Below, in pieces: positions 8,500 to 17,310 of a DNA stretch of 64,000 nucleotides. The notes below the pieces were generated by a model. It was not told the DNA's origin. It was given only the letters and a program-made list of their open reading frames with translations, and searched no databases. The stretch is from Bacteroidales bacterium. Its GTDB lineage: Bacteria > Bacteroidota > Bacteroidia > Bacteroidales > CAIWKO01. Position 1 is the first letter of the stretch. Every line of letters begins with the position of its first letter. The stretch covers positions 13,370 through 77,369 of the forward strand of contig JALOBU010000015.1 of assembly GCA_023228145.1 (NCBI GenBank), read 5' to 3'. The position numbers were made by a program, and so were the translations under genes.

Positions 8500-9579
8500 A
8501 TGAAAAAAAACCGCATTACGATATTGCTTGTTTTGGTATTAGCTATTGCCGCCATCATTTTATTGATGGTTAAAAACAAGAATAATACTCTGGATGATAA
8601 AAATACACGATTTGCCGTTGAAGATACTGCGAGTATTACAAAAATATTTTTAGCAGATAAACAGAATCGTACCGTTCTTTTAAAAAAAGAAGCAGAGGGG
8701 AAATGGACGGTTAATGAAAAGCACGATGCTTCATCAGATGCCATAAAGATGATTTTAAAAACCGTGATGAGTCTGGAAGTTAAAGACCCTGTTGCAAAAC
8801 CGGCAAAAGAAAGAATAATGGGCCTGATGGCTACCAAGTCTGTGAAAGTTGAGATATATCAGATGGTTTATCGCATTAATCTTTTTGATAAAATCAGATT
8901 ATTTCCTCATGAAAAAAATACGCGCACCTATTATGTAGGTGTGGATGCGAAAGATAACCTCGGCACATATATGCTTCTGGAGAATTCCGACACTCCTTAC
9001 ATCGTATATATTTTAGGCTTTAATGGTTTTTTATCAACGAGATACAGCACCAACGAAAAAGACTGGCGGGACCATACTATTTTTAAACTGAAATATAATC
9101 AGGTTAAAATGGTATCTGTTCGTTTTCCGGATTTGCCTGAAAATTCTTTCAAAGCTGTAAAAAAATCACCTAAGGATTTTGAGCTTTATAGGCTGAAAGA
9201 CAATGAGCAAATATTTGATTATGATACGGTTAAGCTTATGGATTTGTTTTCCTTCTTTGGCGATATTCGTTATGAGGTGCTTCTTAATGATATGGAAGCC
9301 GACAGGAAAGATTCAATTATATCTTCACCGGTTTATATCGAAGTAACTGTGGAGGATGAATCTGGGAAAAAATATTCAGTTACCACCTTTAAGCGAAAAG
9401 CTCCAGAAGGCGAATTTGACCAGCAGGGCAACCCTGTAATTTTCGACCGCGACAGGCTTTATGCTCTGATAAACGGCAAAAAAGACTTTGTATTGATACA
9501 GTATTATGTTTTCGGGCAGATTTTTAAGCCATTGGATTTTTATTTTCAATCATCAGAAAAACCTGTCGCCGATAATTAA
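8500..9579 (+). CDS. DUF4340 membrane-anchored protein
   Basis: A 359-residue protein with one N-terminal membrane anchor (residues 6-24) and a periplasmic region with repeated 'sxtxIxLxdxxxxxxLxKxxxgxWxv' units, the DUF4340 pattern. It starts 12 bases after gldG, so it is almost certainly in the same transcript as the Gld transporter. DUF4340 proteins are often encoded next to gldG-like genes and are presumed accessory parts of that transporter; no activity is known. The stop is followed within about 30 bases by the dnaN promoter. Confidence 0.78.
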   Translation: MKKNRITILLVLVLAIAAIILLMVKNKNNTLDDKNTRFAVEDTASITKIFLADKQNRTVLLKKEAEGKWTVNEKHDASSDAIKMILKTVMSLEVKDPVAKPAKERIMGLMATKSVKVEIYQMVYRINLFDKIRLFPHEKNTRTYYVGVDAKDNLGTYMLLENSDTPYIVYILGFNGFLSTRYSTNEKDWRDHTIFKLKYNQVKMVSVRFPDLPENSFKAVKKSPKDFELYRLKDNEQIFDYDTVKLMDLFSFFGDIRYEVLLNDMEADRKDSIISSPVYIEVTVEDESGKKYSVTTFKRKAPEGEFDQQGNPVIFDRDRLYALINGKKDFVLIQYYVFGQIFKPLDFYFQSSEKPVADN

Positions 9580-9606
9580 AAAAAAATTATGTAAAAGAAA
9601 TTTTTA

Positions 9607-9614
9607 TATTTTTG
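9607..9614 (+). promoter_or_regulatory. -7 element of dnaN (TATTTTTG)
   Basis: Exact TAnnTTTG match 39 bases before the dnaN ATG, in an A/T-only leader. It implies that dnaN has its own promoter after the gldFG-DUF4340 operon. Confidence 0.5.
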
Positions 9615-9652
9615 TAAAAAGCAAAATTTAAAAAGTTAAAACAATTAACACT

Positions 9653-10777
9653 ATGAAATTCATTGTCTCAACCAACGTACTGCTAAAGAACCTTCAATCT
9701 ATAAGCGGTGTATTAAATACAAATAACACACTCCCAATATTGGATAACTTTCTTTTCGACCTTGATGGTGAAACTTTACGGGTAACAGCTTCCGACCTGG
9801 AAACAACCATGACCATCTCGGTGCCTGTTACTAAATCAAGTGAAAACGGCAGCGTGGCTGTCCCTGCACGCTTTCTGATTGATTACCTGAAAACTTTTCC
9901 GGATGTTCCCATGACGATAAGTGTCAATAAAGATACTTTCCTTATTGAAATATCAGCTGGTGATGGTAAATACAAATTCAGCGGGTTCAGCAGCGATGAA
10001 TACCCACAGTCTCCGGTTGTGGAAAATGCCACCGCTATCACCTTGAATTCAGGTGTTTTGGCTAATGCTTTTAATAAGACACTTTTTGCTACAGGAAACG
10101 ACGATATGCGCATCGTGATGACAGGGGTTTTTTGCCAGATATCTGACAAAGACATTACTTTTGTTGCCACTGATGCTCATAAACTGGTTAGATACCGCCG
10201 AAGCGATATAGCTGCCAGCGAGCCGGGTTCTTTTATACTTCCCAAAAAGCCCATGAGCCTGATAAAAAACATTCTTTCAGCCATTGATGTTGACGTAAAG
10301 ATTGAGTACAATAATACGAATGTATCTTTCGAATTTGAAAATATCGCAATGATATGCCGGCTGATTGATGGCAAATATCCTAATTATGAGGCAGTTATTC
10401 CAATTAACAATACCAAAAAGTTGACCATTAACCGCCAGCAGATACTCACGGCCATAAGGCGTGTATCTATATTTTCCAGCCAACTGACACGCCAGATACG
10501 TTTCTCTGTCTCAGGCCAGGAACTTATTTTATCATCAGAAGATATTGAACTTTCTAATGAGGCCAAAGAGCGCATGAGTTGCACTTATTCAGGTGAAAAT
10601 ATTGAAATTGGCTTCAACTCAAAATTTATTCAGGAAATGATAAGCAATCTCAGTGCGGAAGAGATTTGCATGGAAATGTCTGCATCGAACAGGGCAGCTC
10701 TTATTTTTCCTGTTGTAAGTGAAAACGAAGGAGAAGAAATTCTTATGCTGGTGATGCCTGTAATGTTGAACCAATAA
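9653..10777 (+). CDS. dnaN: DNA polymerase III beta sliding clamp
   Basis: A 374-residue protein of the usual clamp length, with three repeated clamp folds. The N-terminus (MKFIVSTNVLLKNLQ), the central TDAHKLVRYRR segment and the C-terminal VMPVMLNQ are characteristic: the C-terminal strand follows the family pattern ending in hydrophobic-MP-hydrophobic. It forms the dimeric ring that tethers polymerase III and other repair proteins to DNA. It is flanked by the gld operon and is followed by a clear hairpin terminator, so it is probably transcribed alone. Confidence 0.96.
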   Translation: MKFIVSTNVLLKNLQSISGVLNTNNTLPILDNFLFDLDGETLRVTASDLETTMTISVPVTKSSENGSVAVPARFLIDYLKTFPDVPMTISVNKDTFLIEISAGDGKYKFSGFSSDEYPQSPVVENATAITLNSGVLANAFNKTLFATGNDDMRIVMTGVFCQISDKDITFVATDAHKLVRYRRSDIAASEPGSFILPKKPMSLIKNILSAIDVDVKIEYNNTNVSFEFENIAMICRLIDGKYPNYEAVIPINNTKKLTINRQQILTAIRRVSIFSSQLTRQIRFSVSGQELILSSEDIELSNEAKERMSCTYSGENIEIGFNSKFIQEMISNLSAEEICMEMSASNRAALIFPVVSENEGEEILMLVMPVMLNQ

Positions 10778-10798
10778 AAATTTAGCATGATTTTTCAA

Positions 10799-10826
10799 AG
10801 CAAGATTACAATATCTTGCTTTTTTT
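10799..10826 (+). terminator. Rho-independent terminator after dnaN
   Basis: An 8-bp perfect stem AGCAAGAT/ATCTTGCT with a 6-base loop followed by six T residues. It lies 21 bases after the dnaN stop. It also argues against the TTG start at 10816 for the next gene. Confidence 0.85.
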
Positions 10827-10839
10827 ATTAAATAAAAAA

Positions 10840-11718
10840 ATGGAATCATCAGGAACAGATAAGGAACTAAGAGCGCTTATAAATCTTATTGACGAACCCG
10901 ATGAAGTTATTTACAGGCAGATACGCGACCGCATCCTGTCGTATGGTATGGCTGCCATTCCGTTTCTCGAAGAGGCTTGGGGCAACAATCTTGAGCCCGA
11001 AGCGCAAAGACGTATCGAAATACTGACGCATAAAATTCACTTTGAACATATTTGCACGGAACTGAATAACTGGTACACTCTCGGCGGAGGGAACTTGCTG
11101 ACAGCTTATATTCTTGTCAGCAAATACCACTATCCTGATATGAATGATTCCAAAATAAAGGATGAGCTTGAACGAATAAAAAAAGATGTTTGGATAGAGC
11201 TAAATCTCGGGCTTACTTCATTTGAGAAAATTGGTGTTATCAACCGTATCATGTTTGAAGAGTTAAAGTTTGAAGGTAACCGTACTAACTTTCATGCTCC
11301 TCAAAATCATTATATTAACCAGGTTCTTGAAACTCGTATCGGCAGCGCTTTGTCTCTTTCGGTTATTTATATGCTCATTGCCAACATGGTAGGCTTGCCT
11401 GTGTATGGTGTAAATCTCCCGGATAACTTTGTTCTTGCCTATATGGATGAAACTGTATTGATTCATGGGAAAAGCCTCGATGAAGCGGAGGTGCTTTTTT
11501 ATATCAATCCCTTCAACAAAGGTATGCTGTTTACAAGAAAGGAAATTGACATTTTCCTGACGCAGAAGAAAATTGAGCCGGATGAAAAATATTACAGACC
11601 ATGTTCCAATATTGATATTATTATTAAGCTGTTGCAAAGTCTTGCTTATTCCTATGAACAGACAGGCAATAAGATTAAAGTCAGCGAAATAGAAATCCTT
11701 CTCGGTATTTATAAATAA
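10840..11718 (+). CDS. SirB1-family transglutaminase-like protein
   Basis: About 292 residues. The central part has the transglutaminase-core-2 (SirB1) pattern: N-Q-V-L-E-T-R-I-G-S-A-L-S-L-S-V-I-Y, then 'GLPVYGVNLPDNFVL'. In this family the usual catalytic Cys is replaced in many members; here no Cys is seen in the SALSLS segment, so peptidase or transglutaminase activity is unlikely. An N-terminal helical region (residues 1-80) precedes it and looks HEAT-like. ATG 10840 is chosen because an upstream TTG at 10816 lies inside the dnaN terminator hairpin. Role unknown. Confidence 0.75.
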   Translation: MESSGTDKELRALINLIDEPDEVIYRQIRDRILSYGMAAIPFLEEAWGNNLEPEAQRRIEILTHKIHFEHICTELNNWYTLGGGNLLTAYILVSKYHYPDMNDSKIKDELERIKKDVWIELNLGLTSFEKIGVINRIMFEELKFEGNRTNFHAPQNHYINQVLETRIGSALSLSVIYMLIANMVGLPVYGVNLPDNFVLAYMDETVLIHGKSLDEAEVLFYINPFNKGMLFTRKEIDIFLTQKKIEPDEKYYRPCSNIDIIIKLLQSLAYSYEQTGNKIKVSEIEILLGIYK

Positions 11719-11857
11719 CAAGGCTTCTTACTAAGAAATCAAATCAGTGAACTATCATTATTTTTTTGTAGGTGGTATGATTATTTGAAGTATTCACTCT
11801 AACAAAGTATGTTCCCAAATATATAAATGGTAAAATAATGTAATAAATTTTATATAT

Positions 11858-11890
11858 TTTGTTTGTATTTAATAAAAAATTATAACTTTG
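11858..11890 (+). promoter_or_regulatory. Bacteroidota promoter for the ArsR-type regulator
   Basis: TTTG at 11858-11861 and TAACTTTG at 11883-11890 (exact TAnnTTTG) are separated by 21 bases, near the consensus spacing. The ATG at 11914 is 23 bases downstream. Confidence 0.6.
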
Positions 11891-11913
11891 TTAAAAATTA
11901 CAAAACTATTACT

Positions 11914-12210
11914 ATGACAACAGAAAAGAAAATTGATGCTGCAAAACTGGAAGAAGCTGCTAATCGCCTTAGAGTAATGGCACATCCTGTTAGAATTGCC
12001 ATTATTGAAATGCTTGAAAAAAACAAACAGATGAATGTTACCCAGATTTACGAAAAACTGAATCTTGAACAGGCAGCGGCATCCAATCATTTAACATTAA
12101 TGAAAACATACGGCATCCTGGAATCAAGAAGGGCAGGAAAAAATACCATATACTCCGTTAAAACTCAGGCACTCAGCAAAATACTTGAGTGTATAAAAAA
12201 ATGCGGATAA
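11914..12210 (+). CDS. ArsR-type winged-helix transcriptional regulator
   Basis: A 98-residue single-domain winged helix protein. The recognition region reads 'LNLEQAAASNHLTLMKTYGILESRRAGKNTIYSV', which gives the helix-turn-helix, the turn and the beta wing. The 'MAHPVRIAIIEML' helix is typical of the ArsR/HTH_20 group. No ELCVCDL metal site is seen in helix 3, although a Cys pair occurs near the C-terminus (C92, C97). A regulator of non-metal type or one sensing redox through those Cys is possible. The start at ATG 11914 is preferred because a good promoter overlaps the longer TTG reading at 11863. No clear target gene is adjacent. Confidence 0.82.
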   Translation: MTTEKKIDAAKLEEAANRLRVMAHPVRIAIIEMLEKNKQMNVTQIYEKLNLEQAAASNHLTLMKTYGILESRRAGKNTIYSVKTQALSKILECIKKCG

Positions 12211-12297
12211 GCTTTTCCCGTTTTTTTTTAATTCATAATACTACGCGATAGACGTTTTTTTTTGTAATTTGCACACAAATTATTATTTCATTTTTTT

Positions 12298-12957
12298 ATG
12301 TTGCACCGTTTGTGCATAAATATAATATTATTGTTGCTTATTACAGTTTCCTGTAACAAAGATGAAAAAAATAAAATACACATTGAGGGAAAAATATATG
12401 ACCCCAATACTGAGGAATATGTCAGCAATGTGCTTGTTACAATTTCTGCCAGTAAGCTGAGTTCCGGAGGCATTTTTAGTTCAGGATACGATGAAATCGC
12501 ATCAATTACAACCGACGCTAACGGCACTTTTATCTTTGATTTTCAGGAAGGCAAATTTGCGGGATTCAGGATAACGGCTATCCGCGAAGGGTATTTTTAT
12601 TTTTTTAAAGAACTCTCTACTTCAGAAATTATCCCGGGGACAACTTTTTTGCCTACTTATTACCTTTATCCGGTTTGTTATATTGACATGAAAATCAAAA
12701 ATATTGTCCCTTACGATGAAAATGATTTGATTTCATATTCATTTACAAGTGGCTGGCTTGGAGGTTTTGAATGTTGCGATAATACGATACATCAGGGTAG
12801 CGGCGAATATTTTTCAGATACTGTTTTCTGTAAAACTTATGGGAACCAATATGTTACTGTAACATATAATGTTACAAAAGAGGGCAACACATTGTTATTC
12901 ACACAAACAAAATACTGTCAGGCTTTCGATACCACTTATTTTAACATACAATATTGA
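12298..12957 (+). CDS. Lipoprotein with carboxypeptidase-regulatory-like fold
   Basis: A 219-residue lipoprotein. A hydrophobic leader ends at LITVSC (Cys19 as the acylated residue). The first 100 residues after it read like a CarboxypepD-regulatory beta-sandwich: 'IEGKIYDPNTEEYVSNVLVTI' then 'TTDANGTFIFDF'. The C-terminal half has three Cys and no recognised domain. Probably anchored in the outer or inner membrane facing the periplasm or surface. The stop overlaps the TTG start of the DUF2520 gene, which suggests co-translation. Function unknown. Confidence 0.65.
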   Translation: MLHRLCINIILLLLITVSCNKDEKNKIHIEGKIYDPNTEEYVSNVLVTISASKLSSGGIFSSGYDEIASITTDANGTFIFDFQEGKFAGFRITAIREGYFYFFKELSTSEIIPGTTFLPTYYLYPVCYIDMKIKNIVPYDENDLISYSFTSGWLGGFECCDNTIHQGSGEYFSDTVFCKTYGNQYVTVTYNVTKEGNTLLFTQTKYCQAFDTTYFNIQY

Positions 12958-13751
12958 CAAACCCTTTGAAAATTAAAGAAAATATTGTACTTATCGGCTC
13001 TGGTAAGTTGGCAACAAGCCTTGCGTTTGCATTGAAAAAAGTAGGTAGAAATATTGATTACATATACAGCAGGAGTTTGACCAATGCTAAAAAACTCGGG
13101 GAGGCGACAGGAATCCAGTTTACAGATAAAATTAGCGATTTGCCACAAAATGCCGCTCTTTATATTATTTCTATTACCGACAGTGCTATAGAAGAAATAA
13201 TTACTCAACTTAAGATTTCTTCCGGTATTGTTGTGCACACATCAGGTTCCGTGGAAATGGACATTATAAAACCTTATGATAATTACGGGGTTTTTTATCC
13301 GCTTATGCAATTTACTAACGACAAAATAACTAATTTTAAAAATGTGCCTGTATGCATTGAAGCCTCTAACGTAAATAATTTTCAGTATCTGAAAACTCTG
13401 GCAGAAGATTTGTCGGCGCAGGTTTATGCCATGAATTCGGATCAGCGGAGGTTTTTACATCTGGGTGCTGTTTTTGTATGTAATTTTACGAATTTAAATT
13501 ATGTAATTGCTGAAGAGATATTGGCAAAACAAGGTCTTTCCTTTGATATTTTTGGACGTTTGATTTCCGAAACTGCCTCGAAGGCAATACAAAAAAGTCC
13601 CGCAACACTACAAACAGGTCCCGCTGTGCGTAAAGATTACAATATCATTGAAAAACATATTGCTCTGCTTGCAGAATTTCCTGAATATCAGGAAATTTAC
13701 CGCTTGCTTACCCAGACAATCATAGATAAAAAAAACAAAAATGAACTTTAA
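12954..13751 (+). CDS. Rossmann-fold DUF2520 oxidoreductase-like protein
   Basis: 265 residues: an N-terminal NAD(P)-binding fold with 'VLIGSGKLATSLAFALKK' and a C-terminal all-helical DUF2520 domain. It resembles F420-dependent NADP reductase/ProC-like proteins. In Bacteroidota this gene is commonly next to the KdsC-like phosphatase gene, as here, with an 11-base overlap. The start is TTG: a stop lies in frame at 12942-12944 and there is no ATG before the dinucleotide motif. Substrate unknown. Confidence 0.8.
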   Translation: MTNPLKIKENIVLIGSGKLATSLAFALKKVGRNIDYIYSRSLTNAKKLGEATGIQFTDKISDLPQNAALYIISITDSAIEEIITQLKISSGIVVHTSGSVEMDIIKPYDNYGVFYPLMQFTNDKITNFKNVPVCIEASNVNNFQYLKTLAEDLSAQVYAMNSDQRRFLHLGAVFVCNFTNLNYVIAEEILAKQGLSFDIFGRLISETASKAIQKSPATLQTGPAVRKDYNIIEKHIALLAEFPEYQEIYRLLTQTIIDKKNKNEL

Positions 13752-14259
13752 AAACCTGCTTATAAATATCAATACCATGATATTTGATTACGACGGTGTA
13801 CTTACCGATGGTACTGTGCTGACGACTGCTAACGGCGACCAATTGAGGACAGGATATGTGAAGGATGGGTATGCCCTGCATTATGCCATAAAAAAAGGTT
13901 ATAACATTGCTATCATCAGCGGGGGAATGTCCGATTCTATTAATAAGCGCCTTGAAACCCTTGCACTTAGTGATGTATTTATCGGGGTAAGCAATAAAAT
14001 TGATACCTTTAACAATTACCTGAAAAGCAAAAATGTCAGGACTGAGCAGGTTTTATATATGGGGGATGATATTCCTGACTATAAAGTGATGCAACTGGCA
14101 GGTGTTGCTGTATGCCCTGCGGATGCTGCCGAAGAGATAAAATCCATATCCAAATACATATCATTACTCAAGGGCGGACATGGCTGTGTACGCGATGTGG
14201 TGGAACAGGTACTCAGAGTCCAGGGAAAATGGATGAATGACGATGCCTTCGAATGGTAA
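13741..14259 (+). CDS. kdsC: KdsC-like HAD phosphatase (KDO-8-phosphate phosphatase family)
   Basis: A 172-residue HAD-superfamily enzyme without a cap domain, the usual size for KdsC. Motif I is D-Y-D-G-V-L-T-D-G (residues 16-24), motif II 'AIISGG', and motif IV 'MGDDIPDYKVM'. The C-terminal 'GGHGCVRDVVEQVL' is typical of KdsC. The family removes the phosphate from 3-deoxy-D-manno-octulosonate 8-phosphate in lipid A/core synthesis, in the cytoplasm as a tetramer. The other KDO genes are not nearby, so the assignment rests on motifs. It overlaps the DUF2520 gene by 11 bases. Confidence 0.85.
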   Translation: MNFKNLLININTMIFDYDGVLTDGTVLTTANGDQLRTGYVKDGYALHYAIKKGYNIAIISGGMSDSINKRLETLALSDVFIGVSNKIDTFNNYLKSKNVRTEQVLYMGDDIPDYKVMQLAGVAVCPADAAEEIKSISKYISLLKGGHGCVRDVVEQVLRVQGKWMNDDAFEW

Positions 14260-14361
14260 ATTACCTCCCCCCCCGAAACTCTGTGCCCCCTTTTTTTCTT
14301 GTGTCTTCAGTGGTTAAAAAAATATATAACATCAATATTAGCTTCCACTGTGTAACAAAGC

Positions 14362-15969
14362 TTAGTTAATATTCAAAATTTTATCTTTAGGATATTTTAC
14401 GGAATAAGACAACTTTAGCTCTTTGGTTTCAGCAGGCTTAATATTAAACCTCCAGCGGAGTATGCCTTTATCTTCATCTTTTGTAGCACCCGATATTTCA
14501 ATGGCTTCAACCTCAATGTCTTTGTCGGAAGTGATAGGCAATTGGTCTTCAATCAGAATGTCAATACTTTGTTTCTTTTTGTTGCGTACAGAGATGTTGA
14601 AGGCAAATGTTTCCTTTTTGTTCAGTCCGAGGATTTTCGTGCTCGAAAAATCTTTAATCTTTTCACGGTTCACGCTGATGTTTTTATCAATACCCAGTGA
14701 AAATTCAAGTGTATCGCTGGTAACCCTTGTGTCAATATAAGATTTGCCAACATAGGTCCCTTCAAAGAAAAGGTTCATTTCCCCCGAAATAATATTATAT
14801 TTATCCCATCCGCTTACCCGTGCCACAAGAAACACATCTTTACTTAGCTTGGGGGCACAATAATACTCGTATAGGGCAGGCAGGGTGTTTTTCTGGATTT
14901 CCACCATGTAATTTTTGCCATCAGATGATATATCGTAAGGCAAGCTGATAATGTATTCAATATTGGTTTGAGTTTCATTTACTACGGTATAATCGGCTGC
15001 CGAGCCTGCAACAGGTGTAAAGGCTTCTTCATCGCCATCGGCAGCTTTTTTCTCCAGGGTAGTAGTTTCACTTTTAGCCTGTGCCGGGTATGAATATCTG
15101 TAAGGATAAATATAGGAAAGGTACCAAGGATTTAGCACAGGTTTTACTCCGTTTTGCATGGGGTTTCCGGTTGAAAGAGTGAGCTTTACTTTGTTCCAGT
15201 CGGTGCCGGTGGTTTGGTGTACATTAGCGCGGAAGTCAAGTTCAATAGGATTGTTGATGTTGGTGGCACGCATATCATAGGTAGGTGTCCATCCGGCATT
15301 GGTAACATAATAGCTTAAAATTAATTTTGCAGATAAGGCAGTTTCAGAAACAACAGTAACTAAAATTTCACTGGTGGGTTCTGTAGTCTTGCTGTTATAT
15401 ACTGCCAGTTGGTTATTGTTTGCGGTGATGCGTTTCTGGATAGCGCTGATTTTTTCCTGTATCTTCATCTGATTGTTTTTAATATCGAGCAGCCTGGTGC
15501 GGAAATATTCTGTAGCCTGCATCAACTCGCTTACTTTAACGCCTGTTGATTCTCCGCCAATAACCTTATTGGCCAGCAGCATGCTTTCTTCCTGCACATA
15601 AACATTTAAAATGGTTTGTTGTTGTGTAAGCTGTTTGCCAAGTATTTCAAGCGAGTCTTCTATGCGGCTGACTTCAGGAAGTTTTTCCTGGTTTTTTAGG
15701 TAGTTGATATGATGCGTAACCGACAGAATATCGAATTTGCCCTCACCTTTCACCTGTATGCTTTGTGCATTGATATATTGTGTCAGGCCTTCAAACAAAA
15801 TAGTGCTCTGGCCTTCCTGGAGGTTAATATCTCCGGCTTGTGTGATTTGCGCTCCATTGAAAAAGACGGTTACTTCTTTGATTTTTGATTTGATGGTTTT
15901 GGGCTGACTGTTAGCTTTGAACAACATCGCATTGCATATTACTAACAAAAAAATAATTAACTTTTTCAT
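14362..15969 (-). CDS. DUF4139 (MuiA-type) secreted protein
   Basis: 535 residues with a signal peptide (cleavage near residue 21). An N-terminal DUF4140 region ('VTVFFNGAQITQAG' at 34-47) is followed by a coiled-coil segment (about 105-195) and a long C-terminal DUF4139 region, starting near 'AGWTPTYDMRA'. The family name comes from 'mucoidy inhibitor A'; no enzymatic activity is known. It is likely periplasmic or outer-membrane associated. It is transcribed alone, convergent with the kdsC-like gene. Confidence 0.82.
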   Translation of the reverse strand: MKKLIIFLLVICNAMLFKANSQPKTIKSKIKEVTVFFNGAQITQAGDINLQEGQSTILFEGLTQYINAQSIQVKGEGKFDILSVTHHINYLKNQEKLPEVSRIEDSLEILGKQLTQQQTILNVYVQEESMLLANKVIGGESTGVKVSELMQATEYFRTRLLDIKNNQMKIQEKISAIQKRITANNNQLAVYNSKTTEPTSEILVTVVSETALSAKLILSYYVTNAGWTPTYDMRATNINNPIELDFRANVHQTTGTDWNKVKLTLSTGNPMQNGVKPVLNPWYLSYIYPYRYSYPAQAKSETTTLEKKAADGDEEAFTPVAGSAADYTVVNETQTNIEYIISLPYDISSDGKNYMVEIQKNTLPALYEYYCAPKLSKDVFLVARVSGWDKYNIISGEMNLFFEGTYVGKSYIDTRVTSDTLEFSLGIDKNISVNREKIKDFSSTKILGLNKKETFAFNISVRNKKKQSIDILIEDQLPITSDKDIEVEAIEISGATKDEDKGILRWRFNIKPAETKELKLSYSVKYPKDKILNIN

Positions 15970-16153
15970 GGTTTTAGGATTTTTAAATTATGCCTTTAGA
16001 TGTAATAAACATTAATTTCCACAAATCTGAAAAAAAAATTTAACAGATGATTATTTTTGTTTCATAATAATTTTGGTTTCTGGTTATTTTTATGTAAAAA
16101 TATACTGATTAGGAAGCTTTTGATAATGCTTTTTGATTTTTATCTATAAAATC

Positions 16154-16184
16154 TTTGCCAATTCAAATAAAGTCAGTAAATTTG
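16154..16184 (+). promoter_or_regulatory. Promoter of the tRNA-Lys gene
   Basis: TTTG (16154-16157), a 19-base spacer, and TAAATTTG (16177-16184) match the Bacteroidota -33/-7 consensus. The tRNA begins 15 bases downstream. Confidence 0.7.
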
Positions 16185-16198
16185 CACGCTCAAAAAAT

Positions 16199-16271
16199 GA
16201 TTATGTAGCTCAGCTGGTAGAGCATTGCCCTTTTAAGGCAGGGGTCCTGGGTTCGAATCCCAGCATGATCA
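16199..16271 (+). tRNA. tRNA-Lys (anticodon TTT)
   Basis: A complete cloverleaf: acceptor GATTATG pairs with CATGATC (one G-T), D-arm GCTC/GAGC, anticodon stem TTGCC/GGCAG with loop CTTTTAA (anticodon TTT at 16232-16234), and T-arm CTGGG/CCCAG with TTCGAAT. The discriminator is A at 16271. CCA is not encoded. The length is 73 nt. Confidence 0.97.
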
Positions 16272-16278
16272 CAAAAAG

Positions 16279-16307
16279 CAGCCGGTGTCAACCGGCTGTT
16301 TTATTTT
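16279..16307 (+). terminator. Terminator after tRNA-Lys
   Basis: Perfect 8-bp stem CAGCCGGT/ACCGGCTG, loop GTCA, followed by TTTTATTTT. Confidence 0.85.
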
Positions 16308-16363
16308 CAGAAAGAGCGATTTAGAACTTTGTTCGCAAATTGCGACGAATGAAAACAAAACAA

Positions 16364-16384
16364 AGCCCGACAGGGCTGTTTTTT
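16364..16384 (+). terminator. Second hairpin downstream of tRNA-Lys
   Basis: AGCCC/GGGCT stem with GACA loop and a GTTTTTT tail. It could be a back-up terminator for the tRNA transcript; no gene lies between the two hairpins. Confidence 0.55.
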
Positions 16385-16451
16385 GTAGCCGCCCCCCCAA
16401 AAGATAATCCGTAGAAGGCAGTAATAAAAAAAGTTAAAGGTTGATTGAGAA

Positions 16452-17156
16452 TTACTTCTTCTTATTCATCACGGCAGCCACAGCCAGTATAATGCCCAAA
16501 ACTATGCCTAGAACTGCGGCAAATAAAACCCTGAAATGACCCGGTAAAAGAAAAGTGATGGTATGTGCCGGTATCCAGAAAAATGGAATGGTTTTCTTAA
16601 AAACAAAACCCCATTGCACTGTCCAGTTGATACCGCTGAAGATAGACGCAAAAGGTATGGGAGTAATTAAGCTTTTCAACTTACCGCCATTGGATAAAAT
16701 ATGAGTGTCGGTGATTTTATGAAAAGTCATCATCACAGGGGCATATACCAGGTTCAGGCAAAAGCTGATGCTGAAAGCTGTCAGCAATTTCAGGCCAGTA
16801 AGCCCGCCTTTCATGGAGGCAACGGCTCCTTCTATGCCAAGATATTCGAGCAATGCAGGAGTGCCTGTCTGAAAAATCACAAAAGCCATGGCGATTGTGG
16901 CGCCGAGCAAAGCCCATACTACCGCTCGGGGGATTATGCCGAAACCTTTTTCAAAATAATGTCCTGTTTTTATGCGCAAGCCAATTAATTCGCCGGTAGT
17001 GGCAAGTATGCCAAACTTAAACATGGCAAGCAAAACCGGATAACCTGTTTTTTGGTCATTGGCGTTGATATAAAACTCATAAAGTGAGGGGAAAATTACA
17101 AAAGGGAGAAAAAGAACTGCTACGAATAACAGCATATAAAGGTCTTTAATTTTCAT
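16452..17156 (-). CDS. Multi-pass membrane protein with Mpv17-like C-terminus
   Basis: 234 residues with about five hydrophobic helices and a KKK C-terminus. The C-terminal part, 'FWIPAHTITFLLPGHFRVLFAA', resembles the Mpv17/PMP22 signature (W..P....NF..VP...R), but the match is by eye and weak. It has an N-terminal helix (7-24), a short loop, and 'SFCLNLVYAPVMMTFHKI' in the middle. It is transcribed alone. No function is proposed. Confidence 0.6.
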   Translation of the reverse strand: MKIKDLYMLLFVAVLFLPFVIFPSLYEFYINANDQKTGYPVLLAMFKFGILATTGELIGLRIKTGHYFEKGFGIIPRAVVWALLGATIAMAFVIFQTGTPALLEYLGIEGAVASMKGGLTGLKLLTAFSISFCLNLVYAPVMMTFHKITDTHILSNGGKLKSLITPIPFASIFSGINWTVQWGFVFKKTIPFFWIPAHTITFLLPGHFRVLFAAVLGIVLGIILAVAAVMNKKK

Positions 17157-17310
17157 GGAAAATTTTTTTGCAAAGTTATGTAAATATGCTGTTCATTAAT
17201 AAAACTTTATCTTCATTACAGAAAATTAAATGTGAAAATATGTAGCACAGCTAAAGCTTTTATTTTTTAATTTCGCATGTTGCTTAGTTAAGAATTTTCA
17301 AAAAACAGCG

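Noticed and set aside
8280..8837. Minus-strand ORF of 185 codons over the gldG/DUF4340 junction
   Set aside because: Antisense to two well-supported genes and without recognisable features.
10816..10839. TTG start extending the SirB1-like protein
   Set aside because: These codons fall inside the dnaN terminator hairpin and T-run.
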